Shown: positions 1 to 11,950, counted from the first letter of the stretch. The stretch: 64,000 nt of DNA from Sipunculus nudus (GCA_026874595.1 CM049321.1:19996979-20060978); one strand, 5' to 3'. Notes: a model not told the origin generated them from the sequence alone. A program made the numbers and translations.

Positions 1-60
1 TCAGCTACATAAAGATCTATCTAGTTAAAATTGAAACAAATATAATTACCATTTAGGAGT

Positions 61-62
<2 letters not shown>

Positions 63-108
<46 letters not shown>
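63..108. repeat. (TA)n microsatellite
   Basis: About 23 TA dinucleotides without interruption. Confidence 0.95.
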
Positions 109-111
<3 letters not shown>

Positions 112-217
112 GCTTTTATTTAAATCAGAAATATCAGTTGAACAAGATGAATAAATAAAAAAGATCATATTTGCAGGATCAAACGTATAGAAATGTAGAA
201 TTATAAATAAACAATAC

Positions 218-416
218 CAGGGCAAATCTAAGATTTAGAGAAGTGAGGGGTTTATGGTAACACCGAGAGACTAATACCCGTAAAGAGGTGCACAAATCTA
301 TAGGAAGGGGGAGCCTTAAAAAATGGGAAAACACTGCAAAAAAAGGTAATTTCTCGCAGAAAGGGGGGGGGGGGGTGGTTAAATCCCCTAAACCCGCTCT
401 CCGGATCCGCCCCTGT
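218..416. mobile_element. Small MITE with CAGGG...CCCTGT ends
   Basis: Starts CAGGGCAAATC and ends GGATCCGCCCCTGT; both sides carry the 6-bp duplication CAATAC (212-217 and 417-422). It contains a poly-G run near its right end. The ends resemble those of the element at 10.49 kb, and CAGGG/CCCTG termini suggest a hAT-related family. No coding capacity. Confidence 0.6.
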
Positions 417-1043
417 CAATACTGCATGATCAATACTTTATATCAAAGTAAGTCCCAAACTGCGAAATCATAATTGTGTTTTAGAAAATTTAAGCATTAT
501 TAGACTGAGATTCCAGGAGGACGGTGAGTATGGGATCCGATTGCAAGCTGGGGGCCTCACCCCCACCCCTAGCTCCCCCACCCTTTGGCTTCGCCCCTGA
601 GATGGGTTAGTACAAAATGTGACACCTATGCACGAAATGTAATGTATGATGAAAAAGTATGATTAAGTATTCACTAAATAGCTTTAATTTAATATATAAT
701 TTATAATAATGTTTGAATTCAGATACACCAAAGTATTCAATGTCAGACAGGATTTTTTTTTTATCTCAGATGAAGATAAAGACATAAAAAGTCCAACAAT
801 TGAGCTTTTGTACACCCACTGAGATTATTGGCTCTCAGTCATGCAACCAGAGCAAGCCAAACCACGGACTGCTTGGTGTCCCTAGTCGCTTACATAGGTG
901 GCGCTGTTTTTACCGTGTAACCGCCTCTGACATGACACACATCCGGTGAACGCTTAAATCATCTCACTTGTTATTGCTGTCATCTGAGGTGAAATTTCAC
1001 GACTTGCATTTACGCAAATAAGTGACAGGACCAGGGTTTTTAA

Positions 1044-1135
1044 TTAGTAGACTTCTGACAGTGACTGAGACCTCGGTCGCTGCAACGTTTGTCTCTTGTC
1101 TTTAGAGCTTACCTTTACACTACTTATTGAAGTAG
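1044..1135 (-). CDS. STX17: STX17 putative last exon: basic cytosolic tail (residues 570-599)
   Basis: Acceptor GTGATTTCAG follows a pyrimidine-rich run. It is in phase with the preceding exon and encodes ATSISSVK, then SSKDKRQTLQRPR, and stops TAA after SEVY. A short basic tail of similar length follows the hairpin in human STX17, but residue identity is low. Confidence 0.45.
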
Positions 1136-4100
1136 CTGAAATCACAGAAAGGTACATGACATTTTATGTTGACAAAAAGTAAAAGTAATGAATATGACAG
1201 TTTTACAAACTAAAGGTTTGTTTACGTGCTAATCTTATTGAATAAAGCATATTACAAGATTACTAAGAATTAACTTAAAAACAGAACAAAAATGTAACAC
1301 ATCTCTCGTTTACTTACAATGTATAATAGAAGACTGTTTAGTTAGATGCAGATGCATCAGTTTAAATCTATAGATATGAAGTGTCTAATGAAGCATTTAC
1401 AACACTGCGTACCAGTGATGGCTCCGCCCACTCCAGCTGCGGTTGCTGCTGCACCAAATTTGAAACCTGTCAATAAGCCGAGAGGACCACCAACCGCAAC
1501 TCCTACCAACGCTCCGGCTACCGGAAAAAAGATGGCTTTGGCATTCTAGGATAGAGATATGTAATACGCATGTAACACAAGTAGAAACAAAAGTTTTTGA
1601 ATATTTCAAATGCGAACATACGTCGTTTGTAAGGAAACTCGGTAAAAAATAACCCATATGATCATTATTTATAAAAGAGTAGACTTATGCGATGTCATAA
1701 ACGCATACTATCTCTTATGAAGAATCAACTTATTACAAGTTCTATACAAATACAAAAGCAAAAATCAAATTTTACTGCAAATTTGTGAAGATTGTATAAA
1801 ACAATACTAATCAGTAATACAGATGATAAATTAGAATCAGATTATGTTATCAATCCTATTGATATGTTGAATGTTAATAGAGAGTTCCAACAAATATTTG
1901 GAATTATATTTCAATGTCTTTTCTAGTGTTTGAAGGAAGTTTATTTAATTTTTAAAGTTTATTTTACACATATATACCTCCCATACGCTGTCCAGTCAGT
2001 CAACATCTTCATTATCTGCTCTTTATTTCTTATTATGTCAAGTGATATTAAATATTCGGCGAGATTCGGTGCCGACAAAAGTCCCCATGTCAATTCGAGT
2101 TTACGTATAAAGCACCATTTACTGGCTTATCCATATCAAATCCGTGCCTGTACTTTTATAAAGAATATTTTGCTTCTCTTTGGAAGCCAAAGCCGACCAC
2201 TACAGCAAGGTCCCAGCATTTCATACAAACAAAATATGTACCTTTTCCATGAGCATGCGCGCTTCGGTCGTCTGCTGTGTTTAGCATTGAACATGCACGC
2301 ATCAAGTGAATGTTATTAAACGAATCCAGATATAAGCAAAAGATTTAGACATGCGTCTCACCTTTAAGTTTTTTTTTATACGATATAAATACGATATAAA
2401 TTCCTTTTCAACTGATAAGAAAATTTAGTGTTATCCATCCCCAATATATGTCGATTGTGAAATGGAATAAGTCATTTCCCTGATTGATTAATTTTGATAA
2501 TTACATTATTAATTCTTTGAGCTCTTTTATGTTGACGGATAAACTAAAAAGCCACCAATGTCTATTATCCACGAGACATAAGACAAAATACATCGAATCG
2601 GCCATTTCCTCTTACTGTAATATCCACGAGTTAAATGTAGGGTAACCGTAAATTCCATTACAGTATTGCGACAACCGGAAACAGATACGACCAGTTATTG
2701 TTAGCTTGAGACCCTACTGGTCCCATGTTGCATGCACTGATGTACGTTGTAATAAACAGATATTTCCCAAGCATAGACTGTTGTTACAGATATATCACTT
2801 ACGACCAAACAATTTTCTGATTTTTATTCCCTGACCTGGGACATTTTCATCTTACATTCCCTGATTTGCAGGAACCAAGTAAACTTATGTTGCAGGTTTT
2901 CTCTTATTATCAGAATGACTCGGAACCCTATATAGAGTGTGATATATAAGGTCCTTCAAAAAATGTTCTCTATATCCAAGTATTTCCAGTGTCTCAACAA
3001 TACATAAATAAATCAAGGATTATGAATGGTTGAAGCATGAGGAAACACTGTATAAATATAATGGACACCCAAACCTTTCTTAAATGTTGAATACCCTTCT
3101 TCAAATTAATCCCCTCTTCTTTTTCTTCTATAAACTATATAATATAAAAGAAATTAAACCATTTAATCCGTCTTAAACAGTAAAGAGTGGGATATGTGTT
3201 TGTACATGCGTTCAGTTATTATAAATCGTGCAGGGTGATAAATCTATATCTGAAATTATAACGAGGTCTTTTTCGCACAAGGTAGGCGTGCTTAGGGAAT
3301 ACACAAACGTATAAATTTAACGATTCGTCTGCATGGTACATCTAAAGTGACAACTTTCTTGTAAGCCTTAAGGCATTGTTAAGAATGACGAAAATATTTG
3401 CACTTTCATGAAGGTTTAAAATACATTTCTCGATACAAAAATTAGCCACTCTGACTCTCTAACCGTATCCGCACTATAGAAAATAATCGGGATCGTGAAT
3501 CGGTTTTCTCTGTCCACACTAGGCGACTAATCAGCATCAGTTCGGTTTAATGTAGTCCACTGTGGTCCACTTGAAAGACGGTCCACAGTAGACTTTTTTT
3601 TAAGTGGAGGTAGCCGCCTCTATTTATTTTAATGCCGAGTATCTAATTCCTAACCTAAAAATTTACATCTGCACAATTTCCATTTCGGTTTGGGACTACT
3701 TGACAGGGCGGTAGCACTCGCTTCCTCTAACTTTTTTTAATGTGTATCCTGGTGTCACCAAGGCCCGGTGTCTACCGCATCTGCGGGCCTGTAATCAACC
3801 CCAATGCTGGGTCATAACACCGAAGAACCCCCCAAAGACGCACTTGTATGTGTATGATACACAGCCTTGGGGCACAGCCTTCCCATCAAGCCTGCAGATC
3901 GGTCACCCTGGGTGGGGGGGGGGGGGGCAACCCGGAAAAATCTCACCGCCTCGGCTGAGATTCGACCCCACGATCTCCCGGCTTTGACTCCTGCGCTCTA
4001 CCCCTGAGCCACAAAAGCTGGTTATACAGTAGACCGGTTTATTGTAGTCCGGTCTCTAGGGCGTAGAGGTAAACCCGTTAACCTTGCTGCTGCCACTACA

Positions 4101-7100
4101 CGCGCTGCGCGAGTGAGTGTTTTATTTCAGGCATGAATCGGATTACTAACCAAGTGCGGACAGCAAACTAATGCTGTGTTGAATAAACAGATTAAGACTT
4201 TTGTAAAGCGAACTACAGTGCGGACGCAAAGCGGACTACTTTACGACTAAGGTAAACCGGTTTAGTATAATCAGGTTAAGATGCGAACCAAATACGGATA
4301 GGGCCTCTAATGTCAGAGTGAAAATGCTGCTCTTCTGATTTCCACAACGAAATTTGACCGTAACTATATTTTCACTCTGATTAACCTTTTGGATTATAAA
4401 TCATAAATCAACACCTTACTTACGGATGTATCAAACTGTGAAAGTAAATTCTTTAATTCCTTTATATTCTGAAAAATAAAAAAAACTATTTTAAGCTGTC
4501 ATTAAAATATTTATCATTAAAATGGTAGAGATATATCATGATCATTTCATACGTTTGATGTATTTCACTTGGAAATTCGAAATAATTTGGTGAAACGGGT
4601 GAGTGTTTACATATTTTTTTTAACTTTCCTGACTATTTTAGTAGTGTACTTACAGAGTAAAGTTCCTTAAATGATGATGCAGTAAGACTTTGTTCCCATC
4701 TTTGTACACTAAGAGCAAATGATGGAACTACCATCTGTGATGTGACGTCAGTATCTCCAGGGGTCAAAAACGAGGTTACTGTAGGAGGCGTCGTCATGGT
4801 AACATTTTTCCTTGGATGGCCACGTGGTATTCCAATAGCTGATTGAGTCATAATGTCATCTTTCACTGATGGAACTGCTGGTGTAATTAATGACTGCGTC
4901 ATAACGTCATCCGAACTTGGCATAGCTGGTGCCAAAAGTGATTCTGTCATGTTGCCATCATTCGATGAGGCAGCAGTTGGTGTCATGAGTGACTGTGTCA
5001 TAACGTCATTTGTCCTCGAATTAGCAGGCGGTGTCATGAGTGACTGCTTCATAACGTCATCTGTCCTCGAGTTAGCAGGCGGTGTTATGAGTGACGGCGT
5101 CATTACGTCATCTGTCCTCGAAGTGACAGTAGGTGTCATGAGTGATTGTGTCATATCGTCATCCCTCCCCGAGTCAGCAGTTGATGTCGTGAGTGACGGC
5201 GTCATAACGTCATCCGGTATCGATGAAGATGCAGTTGTCATGGGAGTCTGCACTCTAACCTCATCTGTCTTTGCGGTAGCGGATGATGACTCCGTTAAAA
5301 TGTCTTCATCTCCCGAGGCCGCGGATGGCGTCTTTTGCGACTGCAACATTGTCTCTGTACCTTTTGAGATCTCACTCTCCAGATCTGTGCTATGGTCAGC
5401 CTCTGTTTGAAGTGGTATTTCGGTGTTGTTATTCCCTTCATTTTCTTTAGGTCTCCCCACTGAGAGAGGCGTATAATCAGAATCGCCAGCTTTCTCTCCT
5501 TTCTCTACGGACGTTTTGTCTGCCTGAATTTCTCCGCAAGGATTGTGAGTTTCTCGTTTGTCCTCCTGAGAGATGGCGTGACCACTTGCGGTCACATGAC
5601 CACTTGGGATCACATGACCTTTTTGGCATGAAATTGACCCGTTCATAGGAGAATCTAAAAATGCAAATAAAGCAACAGGTTGAGAATCTTAAAGAAAATA
5701 CATGTATATGACTTCATTTTTTTAATTTTAAACACGTACACGTCTACCAGTGTCCGAAGGTTTTCGGGTTTTAATCTCAATCATCTCCAAAGCTGTACAA
5801 ATAATGTATAAACTTCATATTTCTCAATTCTTGCAATACTTCTTTTCCACCGCATTGGGAACACTCCCGGACCACTGACCAAAGAAAGATTATATTACAT
5901 TTCACATAATAAAAGTAAAGATCAATCTAGTTCACTGAAGCGAATAAGTTGTACTAAATTTGGCCTCACCTTATATTTCTACCGCAGCGGTTTTAAAAAC
6001 CCTGCATTCGTTCCATAACTCATTCTACATAACCACTGCCTGCTTTTCCTGGTTATGTGGGGTTTTGCCGCCGGAAAGTTGGCAGAGAGCCAAGAATGAT
6101 AAAGCCAGTGGGAGCGGGGTTCTGCATGTACATCTAATTTTTATATCCCGCGATACCCCCGTGTCATTTATCTTTATTTTTAGCCATTGGGCAGCCGCCT
6201 TAAATTTCAGCAAACATGCAGTGGTTCCGTATTATGACTAACAGAACAACTGCGCGTTATAGGCCTAACCACTGCGTAAGCCTCACCTTGGAATGTGTGT
6301 GCTTGTGCCTGTATATTTGTCTCTGTCTGGCCGTTTTTGTAGGAGGTAAGGTCAGATGTACTTGTACCCGTCAGGTCAACGACCGTGTCTACGACACCTA
6401 GATATAGGTCAGTGAACTTGGCATCAAAGAGGTCAAGGTCATCCTCGTGTATCGATGACCTTATGCTGTAAAGGTCACGCAACGTATTCATTACTTCCTT
6501 GATGGTCCACGTGGTACGGGTTTGTTCTGTGATAAGTAACCTCCAGTCCAGGTTCTGTCTGTGCTGTAGAAACATCAATATAAACTAATTTTAACAATTC
6601 ATCCATGCTCTTAAAGCAACTTGAACAATGCGTTAAAAAGGCGTATGAAATGTTTCATGTACTGTAGGAAATTTTATGTGAAACAAAGTATCTGATTCAT
6701 TTTCTTTTAATGGTTCATTTTCAACAATTCTTGGATTCATTGTCCTCCCCCCCCCCACCCCACCCCCCTTGATTACACAGGGACACAAGCTGTCATTTGT
6801 CATCCTTGGCCCTGTGCAAGATCGGGTGTTACCAGACCAACGAGAGCCGGGTTCCGCATGTTTAAAATCTGAGCTGAGTGCACAAGGCAATACCAGTCAG
6901 TGCTCTGATAGCAATTCTGTGCTCTGTGCGTACCCTGGTGTGCCTGCCGAGAGAACCTAGGTATATACCAAGCGGCGGTTACACCAAAGGATGTCTGGGA
7001 CGACTGCATTGTATAACCCCTGCGCAAGAAGCGTTCCCACACACCTACTTAATTATATGTACATGTACTACGTACATACATGTACTGCCCGTTTAATGTA

Positions 7101-7556
7101 CACTGCATGTGGAAATTTGAGCACCAAATCTCGCATACAAACACGTATTTCTCTCAAGAAGAATAACATAATGGAACAAAATACAGCCGATATAATAAAA
7201 TCTCTTCTCTGAGTCAACTTTAAGTTAATCCAAAGATAGCTCTAAGTTTGGCTGGTACCAATGTTAAATGATTTTACCTTGTAATGAATTATGATGGATG
7301 AACAATTTCTAACACATGTGGATTAATATATTTGATTTTTGAAATTCTGACCTTTTGCATATTATTCTTATGTCTCTTGATGCGCAACGTGTCCACTTTC
7401 CCGACACTAATTGTCCTCCTGACCTCACGTTCCACATCTTTGAACCGCAACTGCTCCGGACCTGCATCCTCAGGCTGCAGGTTCTCCAGCACTTTATTGA
7501 ACTGCTTAGTCCACCAACCCCTGACAGAAGATTCATCCGCCATCTGATTGTTAAAT
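1044..7556 (-). CDS. STX17: Syntaxin-17 (autophagosomal SNARE), repeat-expanded linker; 7 coding exons
   Basis: Join on the minus strand: 7543-7352, 6563-6287, 5654-4654, 4468-4424, 3134-3075, 1545-1413, 1135-1044, about 599 aa; phases agree at every junction. The first two exons align without gaps to the syntaxin-17 N-terminal helical domain (LRxH..N..K, then W.L..E, RT, and DDL). The sixth encodes the family's Gly-rich membrane hairpin (PVAGAL, then GGPLGLLTGFK). In the family STX17 sits on completed autophagosomes through this hairpin and pairs with SNAP29 and VAMP8 for lysosome fusion. Odd points: the linker exon adds about 270 residues, including eight 17-residue repeats (residues 304-429), making the protein twice the usual 302 aa. 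The SNARE motif as spliced is short, so a microexon may be missing. The last exon is the least certain; reading on past 1413 would stop at 1357. The 5' end at 7556 is an acceptor, so an upstream leader exon is expected. Confidence 0.85.
1413..1545 (-). CDS. STX17: STX17 coding exon 6: glycine-rich membrane hairpin (residues 526-569)
   Basis: Acceptor TATCCTAG. It encodes NAKAIFFPVAGAL, then GGPLGLLTGFK and an Ala/Gly-rich second helix. This is the diagnostic double-pass hairpin of STX17; PVAGAL and GLL.GFK are identical or nearly so to human. The proposed end is a non-consensus donor G|GTACGC, placed where the family sequence leaves the membrane. Without splicing the frame stops at 1357 after a Cys-containing tail. 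Confidence 0.8.
3075..3134 (-). CDS. STX17: STX17 coding exon 5: end of SNARE motif (residues 506-525)
   Basis: A 60-nt exon, acceptor ATATTATATAG, weak donor AAG|GTTTGG, phase 0. It encodes FIEEKEEG then INLKKGIQHLRK, matching the membrane-proximal VNVEEGTKNLGKA of human STX17. Against human, 4 to about 14 residues around the SNARE central layer are not found. Confidence 0.65.
3447..4320. mobile_element. MITE-like element carrying a nested SINE, in a STX17 intron
   Basis: Imperfect inverted ends: CCACTCTGACTCTCTAACC on the left, and CACTCTGACATTAGAGGCCC read from the right end on the other strand. Subterminal AGTCCACT/AGTCCGCT motifs recur inside. It sits in the intron between STX17 exons 4 and 5. 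The target duplication is not clear. Confidence 0.4.
3704..4018 (-). mobile_element. tRNA-derived SINE
   Basis: On the minus strand a tRNA-like head (about 4015 to 3945) has A-box TGGCTCAGGGGTAGAGC and B-box GGGTCGAATCTC at tRNA-like spacing, then a body with a poly-C/G tract. The head lacks the paired acceptor arms of a functional tRNA. Confidence 0.6.
4424..4468 (-). CDS. STX17: STX17 coding exon 4: SNARE helix microexon (residues 491-505)
   Basis: A 45-nt exon with acceptor TTTTTCAG and donor ATCC|GTAAGTAAG, phase 0 on both sides. It encodes NIKELKNLLSQFDTS, which continues the SNARE heptads (hydrophobics at I, L, L, F) from exon 3. It is too short to be seen by ORF length alone. Confidence 0.75.
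4654..5654 (-). CDS. STX17: STX17 coding exon 3: giant Ser/Thr-rich linker (residues 157-490)
   Basis: 1001 nt, acceptor TTTTTAG, donor TCT|GTAAGT. It is in frame with exons 2 and 4. It encodes a low-complexity linker of about 330 residues: a short SGHV-type repeat, an acidic/polar stretch, eight repeats of the form DDVMTQSLMTPxxxSRT, then a Thr-rich part and the start of the SNARE helix (RWEQS to FKELYS). The corresponding linker in vertebrate STX17 is only about 60 residues. Reading frames on the opposite strand here are shadows of the 51-bp periodicity. Confidence 0.8.
4837..5214 (-). repeat. 51-bp coding tandem repeat, 8 units
   Basis: Eight consecutive units of 51 bp (one of 48) inside STX17 exon 3, each translating to a 17-residue DDVMTxSLxTPxxxSRx module. 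On the plus strand each unit carries a TCATAACGTCAT-like core. Amino-acid differences are mostly at the P-x-x-x-S positions, so the DDxMTxSL core looks constrained or recently amplified. Confidence 0.9.
6287..6563 (-). CDS. STX17: STX17 coding exon 2 (residues 65-156)
   Basis: Acceptor TCTACAG, donor CAAG|GTGAGG, ends phase 1. It encodes the second half of the N-terminal helical bundle: W.L, TRTTW, LRDLY, then an acidic EDDLDL motif that lines up with KDDLVLL in human STX17. The last part is polar linker. Confidence 0.85.
7352..7543 (-). CDS. STX17: STX17 coding exon 1 (residues 1-64)
   Basis: The ATG at 7543 opens MADESS, like the acidic start of STX17. The stretch from VEREV to RIKRHKNN matches the first helix of the family's N-terminal domain. 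It ends at an AAG|GTCAGA donor in phase 0. A polypyrimidine acceptor lies 13 nt upstream (exon edge 7556), so the 5' UTR continues in another exon. Confidence 0.85.
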
Positions 7557-10500
7557 CTGTTAAAAAAAGAACAACTCAATACTTCTGAAAACTGTCATGT
7601 CATGTTTAAAGGGACATCATCTGGTCTTAGTACCTCCCTTTCATCTGCCTTACGTCTTGTTATGATTCTGCATGTGAGCAAACACGATCCACGTGTGTCT
7701 GTTTACTATAAAAAGATCCAAAACAAGGAGAAGTCCAAACTTGTCCATACATTGACTTTCATGTCCTCTGATATATCTCTGCTAGATGGACATGTAAATT
7801 AATTGAAAAACTTATCGCAACATATTTGTACGATAGGTCCAGGGGCCTCAACTGAAAGGACACGCACAGTGTAACCTCGTGTATCGGGTCCCTTATAGCC
7901 ACCGAAACACGCGATGTTTCACCGGCAAGACCATGTATTACATTTTTGGCAAAATAAGTGAGGGCATCACCTGACTGACAGGTCAGAGTTCAACGCGCTA
8001 AGTTTAGGCTGGCGCCAGTGATGGCGCCCGGTTCACTTTTTTAACACTCGTATACAGGAGTAAACCAACTGTTTCAGGGCAATATTTCGACAGGAATCAA
8101 ATTATTTCAAAGAGAAGACGCTATTTCCGTGTAAATTCAACATGCTTTATATCTGATTATGTCTCTTTAAATGTCCTTTAACATACGAGGGCAGAAACGT
8201 GTATCGAAATTGCAGATTACTTGTTATTTAAATTATATTTTCTTATAGAAATGTATAAATCTAAAACAAATTCTGATATAAACTGTACGTTTAAAAAAAC
8301 TTCTTAAGAATTGCGTATTAGTTTACAAATTTAGTTAGGCTTGTTATTTTTATGGCTAATATACACCTGCTAGGGATGTAGGGATACGTTAACTATTAAT
8401 ATTTAAATAGTTTAGCCACTCTAAAGTGCCATCTGTTGTGTTTGGGATGACATTAAACACTTCTTCAAGTGAAAAATACTGAAAGCTCAAGATAAGCTTG
8501 TCTTCTTAATGAAATTAGAAACTTGAATAAATTTTAGCATTGATAAGAGCTAGCTAGGGTTATGGCCGACGGTCCTGTGTTCAGTTCGCACTGTTTATGG
8601 ATTTAATATCTACTAACAAGCTGGAACTCTTGAAAATTAAAATCAAGCACAAGTGCTTACAGCAGTCCTTTCAAACATGAATGTTATCTTGAATTTTGAA
8701 CGTGTGCTTACATACTATTTTGACAAGGTACGGCATTGATATTGATGGTTACAAGTGAAAGGAAAGGAGTGGTTATTATTTTTATTTAGCTAAGGCCCCC
8801 AAAATTAGTTTGTCCTGGGTTGTTAAGCCTGTTCAGTCCACATATGAATTCATCACTAGTTTTGAATGTCCTGATTTCGAAGTGATACAAATGTATCAGG
8901 CTCGTTTACCCTTAGACCCATTTGTTGATCTGTTGTAAATATCAAGAGCTACAACTGGGTCTAGTTTACCCTCTGCCCTATTCACGAAATGGATATAGAG
9001 AATATTAGTTTTGATGGGCCCTATAATGACTATATTGAACAAGTAATTAGAGTAATTAGAGCTGTAGTCAGAGGCTCTATGGATATACCTCCACCAAGAT
9101 CCTAACCCAATATGTACTTTTCTGTGTATTGCTCAGAACAAAGGCAGTCCCTAATACCAGTGAATAACCCAGGCCATCGGCCGAGAAAAAGAAATGTCTA
9201 ATTCTCACAATACTAAAAAAACACTTATAAATAATAAAAAAAAACAATATAGGCACAGTATTCCAGATAACCTCCTTACCGTTTTTGGATTAAGTTGCTA
9301 ACAGAGAATCCAACCAACCAAAGTAAAAACATACAACCTCTTGCCACCGAGCCATGCAGTTACAGTTAGCCAACGTTTGACCAAGTCAGATTTCAGTTGT
9401 GTGGCTGACACGTACGGTTCCTTCCGGGTTCTATAAAACGATGATCACGATTGGAAAACAAATTTCTGATTAGTACACTGAAACTCCGATAGGTGACGCC
9501 TGTTTTCGTGATGTTGGAATTCCCCGATCCATGGTGCCAAATCGGAAACATTCAATTTTTACTTGTTAAGATACTAATGATACACACTTTCTGTATTCCG
9601 GGGATGTTTGTTACTCATGAATTGTTATTTATGTGGTGGTTCCCAACATGGTTTGATTTCCGATTTCTGACAGGCTTCCTTTGAAACGGTGACACTTGTC
9701 CCTATTGATTATGCACCATGGCAGTTGCCTGGCTTTTAGCCGCAGCCAACCGTTCACGATCACGTGTGTCACTCATGTTTTATATTTACTTCACCTGGAA
9801 CACTCGTGTACATATCTTTACAGCTGGCCCGATGTTATCTCCTTATGTTCATGTTTCACTCATCTTATTACATCAAGCTTTCTGGTAATAGGGGTGGATT
9901 AGATAACCAGTGCCCATGGTCAAGCTATATGATAATTGGTTTTTATTTTGACAGATAAGGTTAGAAACACATAAATAGAGTTTTGTTATTGGCGGACGTT
10001 GAATTACATTATAAATTCCCGAAATAATTTAATGAGGCTCTAACATATTAAACAAAGGAAACCCACAGGATTTCGAATTCCGAGAAATTCATATACTGCT
10101 CTTACCCTCCCCTTTAATCCCGACTATAGCCTAGATTGCGTCACCATTGATTTTAATGTCTTAACCACTAATCTAGTCCTTAAGGATGGACTACTCAGTG
10201 GCTTTAATTAGTGACTTTCCTAAAGAAGTCTAATAATTAATGTCAAATAAAAAAATATAAAAAGAAACTTTGCGTCGTCAGCGACCGTGTGTCGGAACGT
10301 GTGTGCTCATGTTTACAAGATATTACTGTATACATATGCTCCATCATACCTCAAACGTAATCACAAAAACATGAATTAGTTAATTGAGTAAGTAATCTTA
10401 CCTAGAAGACTTTCCTACTTTCCTCAGGTGTGGAATTATTTTAGCGACCACGCACGCGGTGTCTGTGTTTAGGACAATGAATCCATGTCGGTGCAGGGAC

Positions 10501-11030
10501 GGATCCAGGATTTTGAAAAAAAGGGGGGGGGGTCCAATCCGGACGACTAATTAGATAACAATAAAAAAGGCCCGGAAAAGGGGTTCCTGGGCCGCAAAAT
10601 TGGTTTGAAACCCTTAAAAAATAGGGTGGACCCCCTAAACCCCCCCCCCCCCTTGATCCGCCTCTGTAGTGTTTTTAACTCTGATGCGTTTCACTATATA
10701 TATGCCGTAAACCGGCTTTATTACTAGTACATAGGCGTAATTAGGGCACCATGCAGTATACATACCTTGTCATCAAGGAATGGCTCGGCTGCAAGCAAGG
10801 CATGTCACCGCACACCGAGGCGGTTTGTATATATTGAATTTTATGCATGAGTAACTTTCATATGATCGCACGTGAATAAAATATAAGTAGCAGCTATATT
10901 TAGAAAAAAACTGTGTATATCTCACAAGACCGGTGCCCATCATACAATTTCACCACTGTATATGGTTTTCGAGAATTCTACCTAATGCTCAATATAATTA
11001 TTCTTTATAAACAGGCTAAAACAAATGCCT
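7557..11030. other. Intergenic region upstream of STX17
   Basis: No supported coding exon. Holds diffuse repeat fragments; 7815-8030 shares phrases with 27,560-27,800. A GC-richer stretch at 10,430-10,460 precedes (minus sense) a strong TCTTCTAG|GTAAGATT donor at 10,402, a possible non-coding first exon of STX17. Confidence 0.35.
10494..10666. mobile_element. MITE with CAGGGACGGATCC...GGATCCG(C)CTCTG ends
   Basis: Inverted ends CAGGGACGGATCCAGG and TTGATCCGCCTCTG, with internal poly-G and poly-C tracts that also pair. Same general family as the element at 218-416. Non-coding. Confidence 0.6.
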
Positions 11031-11033
11031 TAA

Positions 11034-11495
11034 AGGGGCCCAATCACCTATCTGTCTTTTATTAACTAAAGGTAATCCCTTGGAGCTTTCATTAAATTAA
11101 GCCAGAAAACATTGATATCACTGCATACAGGCTGCTTTTTTTGTTTATATCAACGTGTTTATAATATGTGGGGCCCGCCAAATTAATCAAAACCAATTTA
11201 AAACAGCATCTGGCAGCAAATCAGATAGGCAAAGCTTTGCAAATGGCGTTTTGCAACAAGTGACCTTTTCTACCTCCGCATATATCCAACCTACCACTTT
11301 AGATTGCATGTTTTTCCCTCTTGTCAACATTGCTGTGTTTACAAACATGATATAAATAAACGAGTTCACACATCCTTTCCGAAAGCCTTATCAGAACTCT
11401 TCACAACCAATACTGCCCTTTAATCATTATATATATACACAGCTGAAGTCAGATATCACATAAATTCTCTTCAAAAGGTAGGTGATAGGGCCCCT
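11034..11495. mobile_element. piggyBac-like MITE with TTAA target duplication
   Basis: Ends AGGGGCCCAATCACCTA and TAGGTGATAGGGCCCCT are inverted repeats, flanked by TTAA on both sides (11,030-11,033 and 11,496-11,499). Relatives are at 44,453-44,605 (truncated) and 48,935-51,350 (interrupted). The TTAA target and end structure suggest piggyBac mobilisation. No transposase. Confidence 0.75.
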
Positions 11496-11950
11496 TTAAT
11501 TGAAATTCTCAATGCTTATTCAACACAGAGAGCTTAATCTTTCGTGTGAGACTGGTATTGCCACCTATTAAGAGTTTACGCTATAGTTCAGGTGGGATTT
11601 GACACAGACAACTTTAGTCATGTGGTAGTTTTACCTGTGCACACTTTGGATCATTGCATTGAAAATTTGTATATCTGTAAGACCATGATTTATGGTCATC
11701 ATTAAAAATTTGAGCAACATCAAGCATAAGAGTTCATGAAAGACTTACGAAATATCAAATTTGTAAATGACATTTGTAATGAGCAGTTCAAATTAAGTTT
11801 GACCAGAGTTTAAATGCCGACAGGTATATCTAAATAACGAATATTGCTTTATTTTTTACGTCCAAGTGCAAGTTTTGTGCAGCAGTCTTGATCCCTGAAA
11901 AGTACACTTAAAGAACATTTGGTATGCTCAAAATCATGTTTTCGCTGCAG

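Noticed and set aside
1930-2319. 129-codon plus-strand frame
   Set aside because: Low-complexity, no recognisable domain, inside a STX17 intron on the other strand.
4853-5410. 185-codon plus-strand frame with tandem repeats
   Set aside because: Antisense shadow of the STX17 linker exon, kept open by the 51-bp periodicity; the minus strand has splice sites and homology on both sides.
7140-7160. Any CRISPR, operon or prokaryotic feature in the window
   Set aside because: All genes are intron-containing eukaryotic genes; regularly spaced repeats here are minisatellites or transposons.
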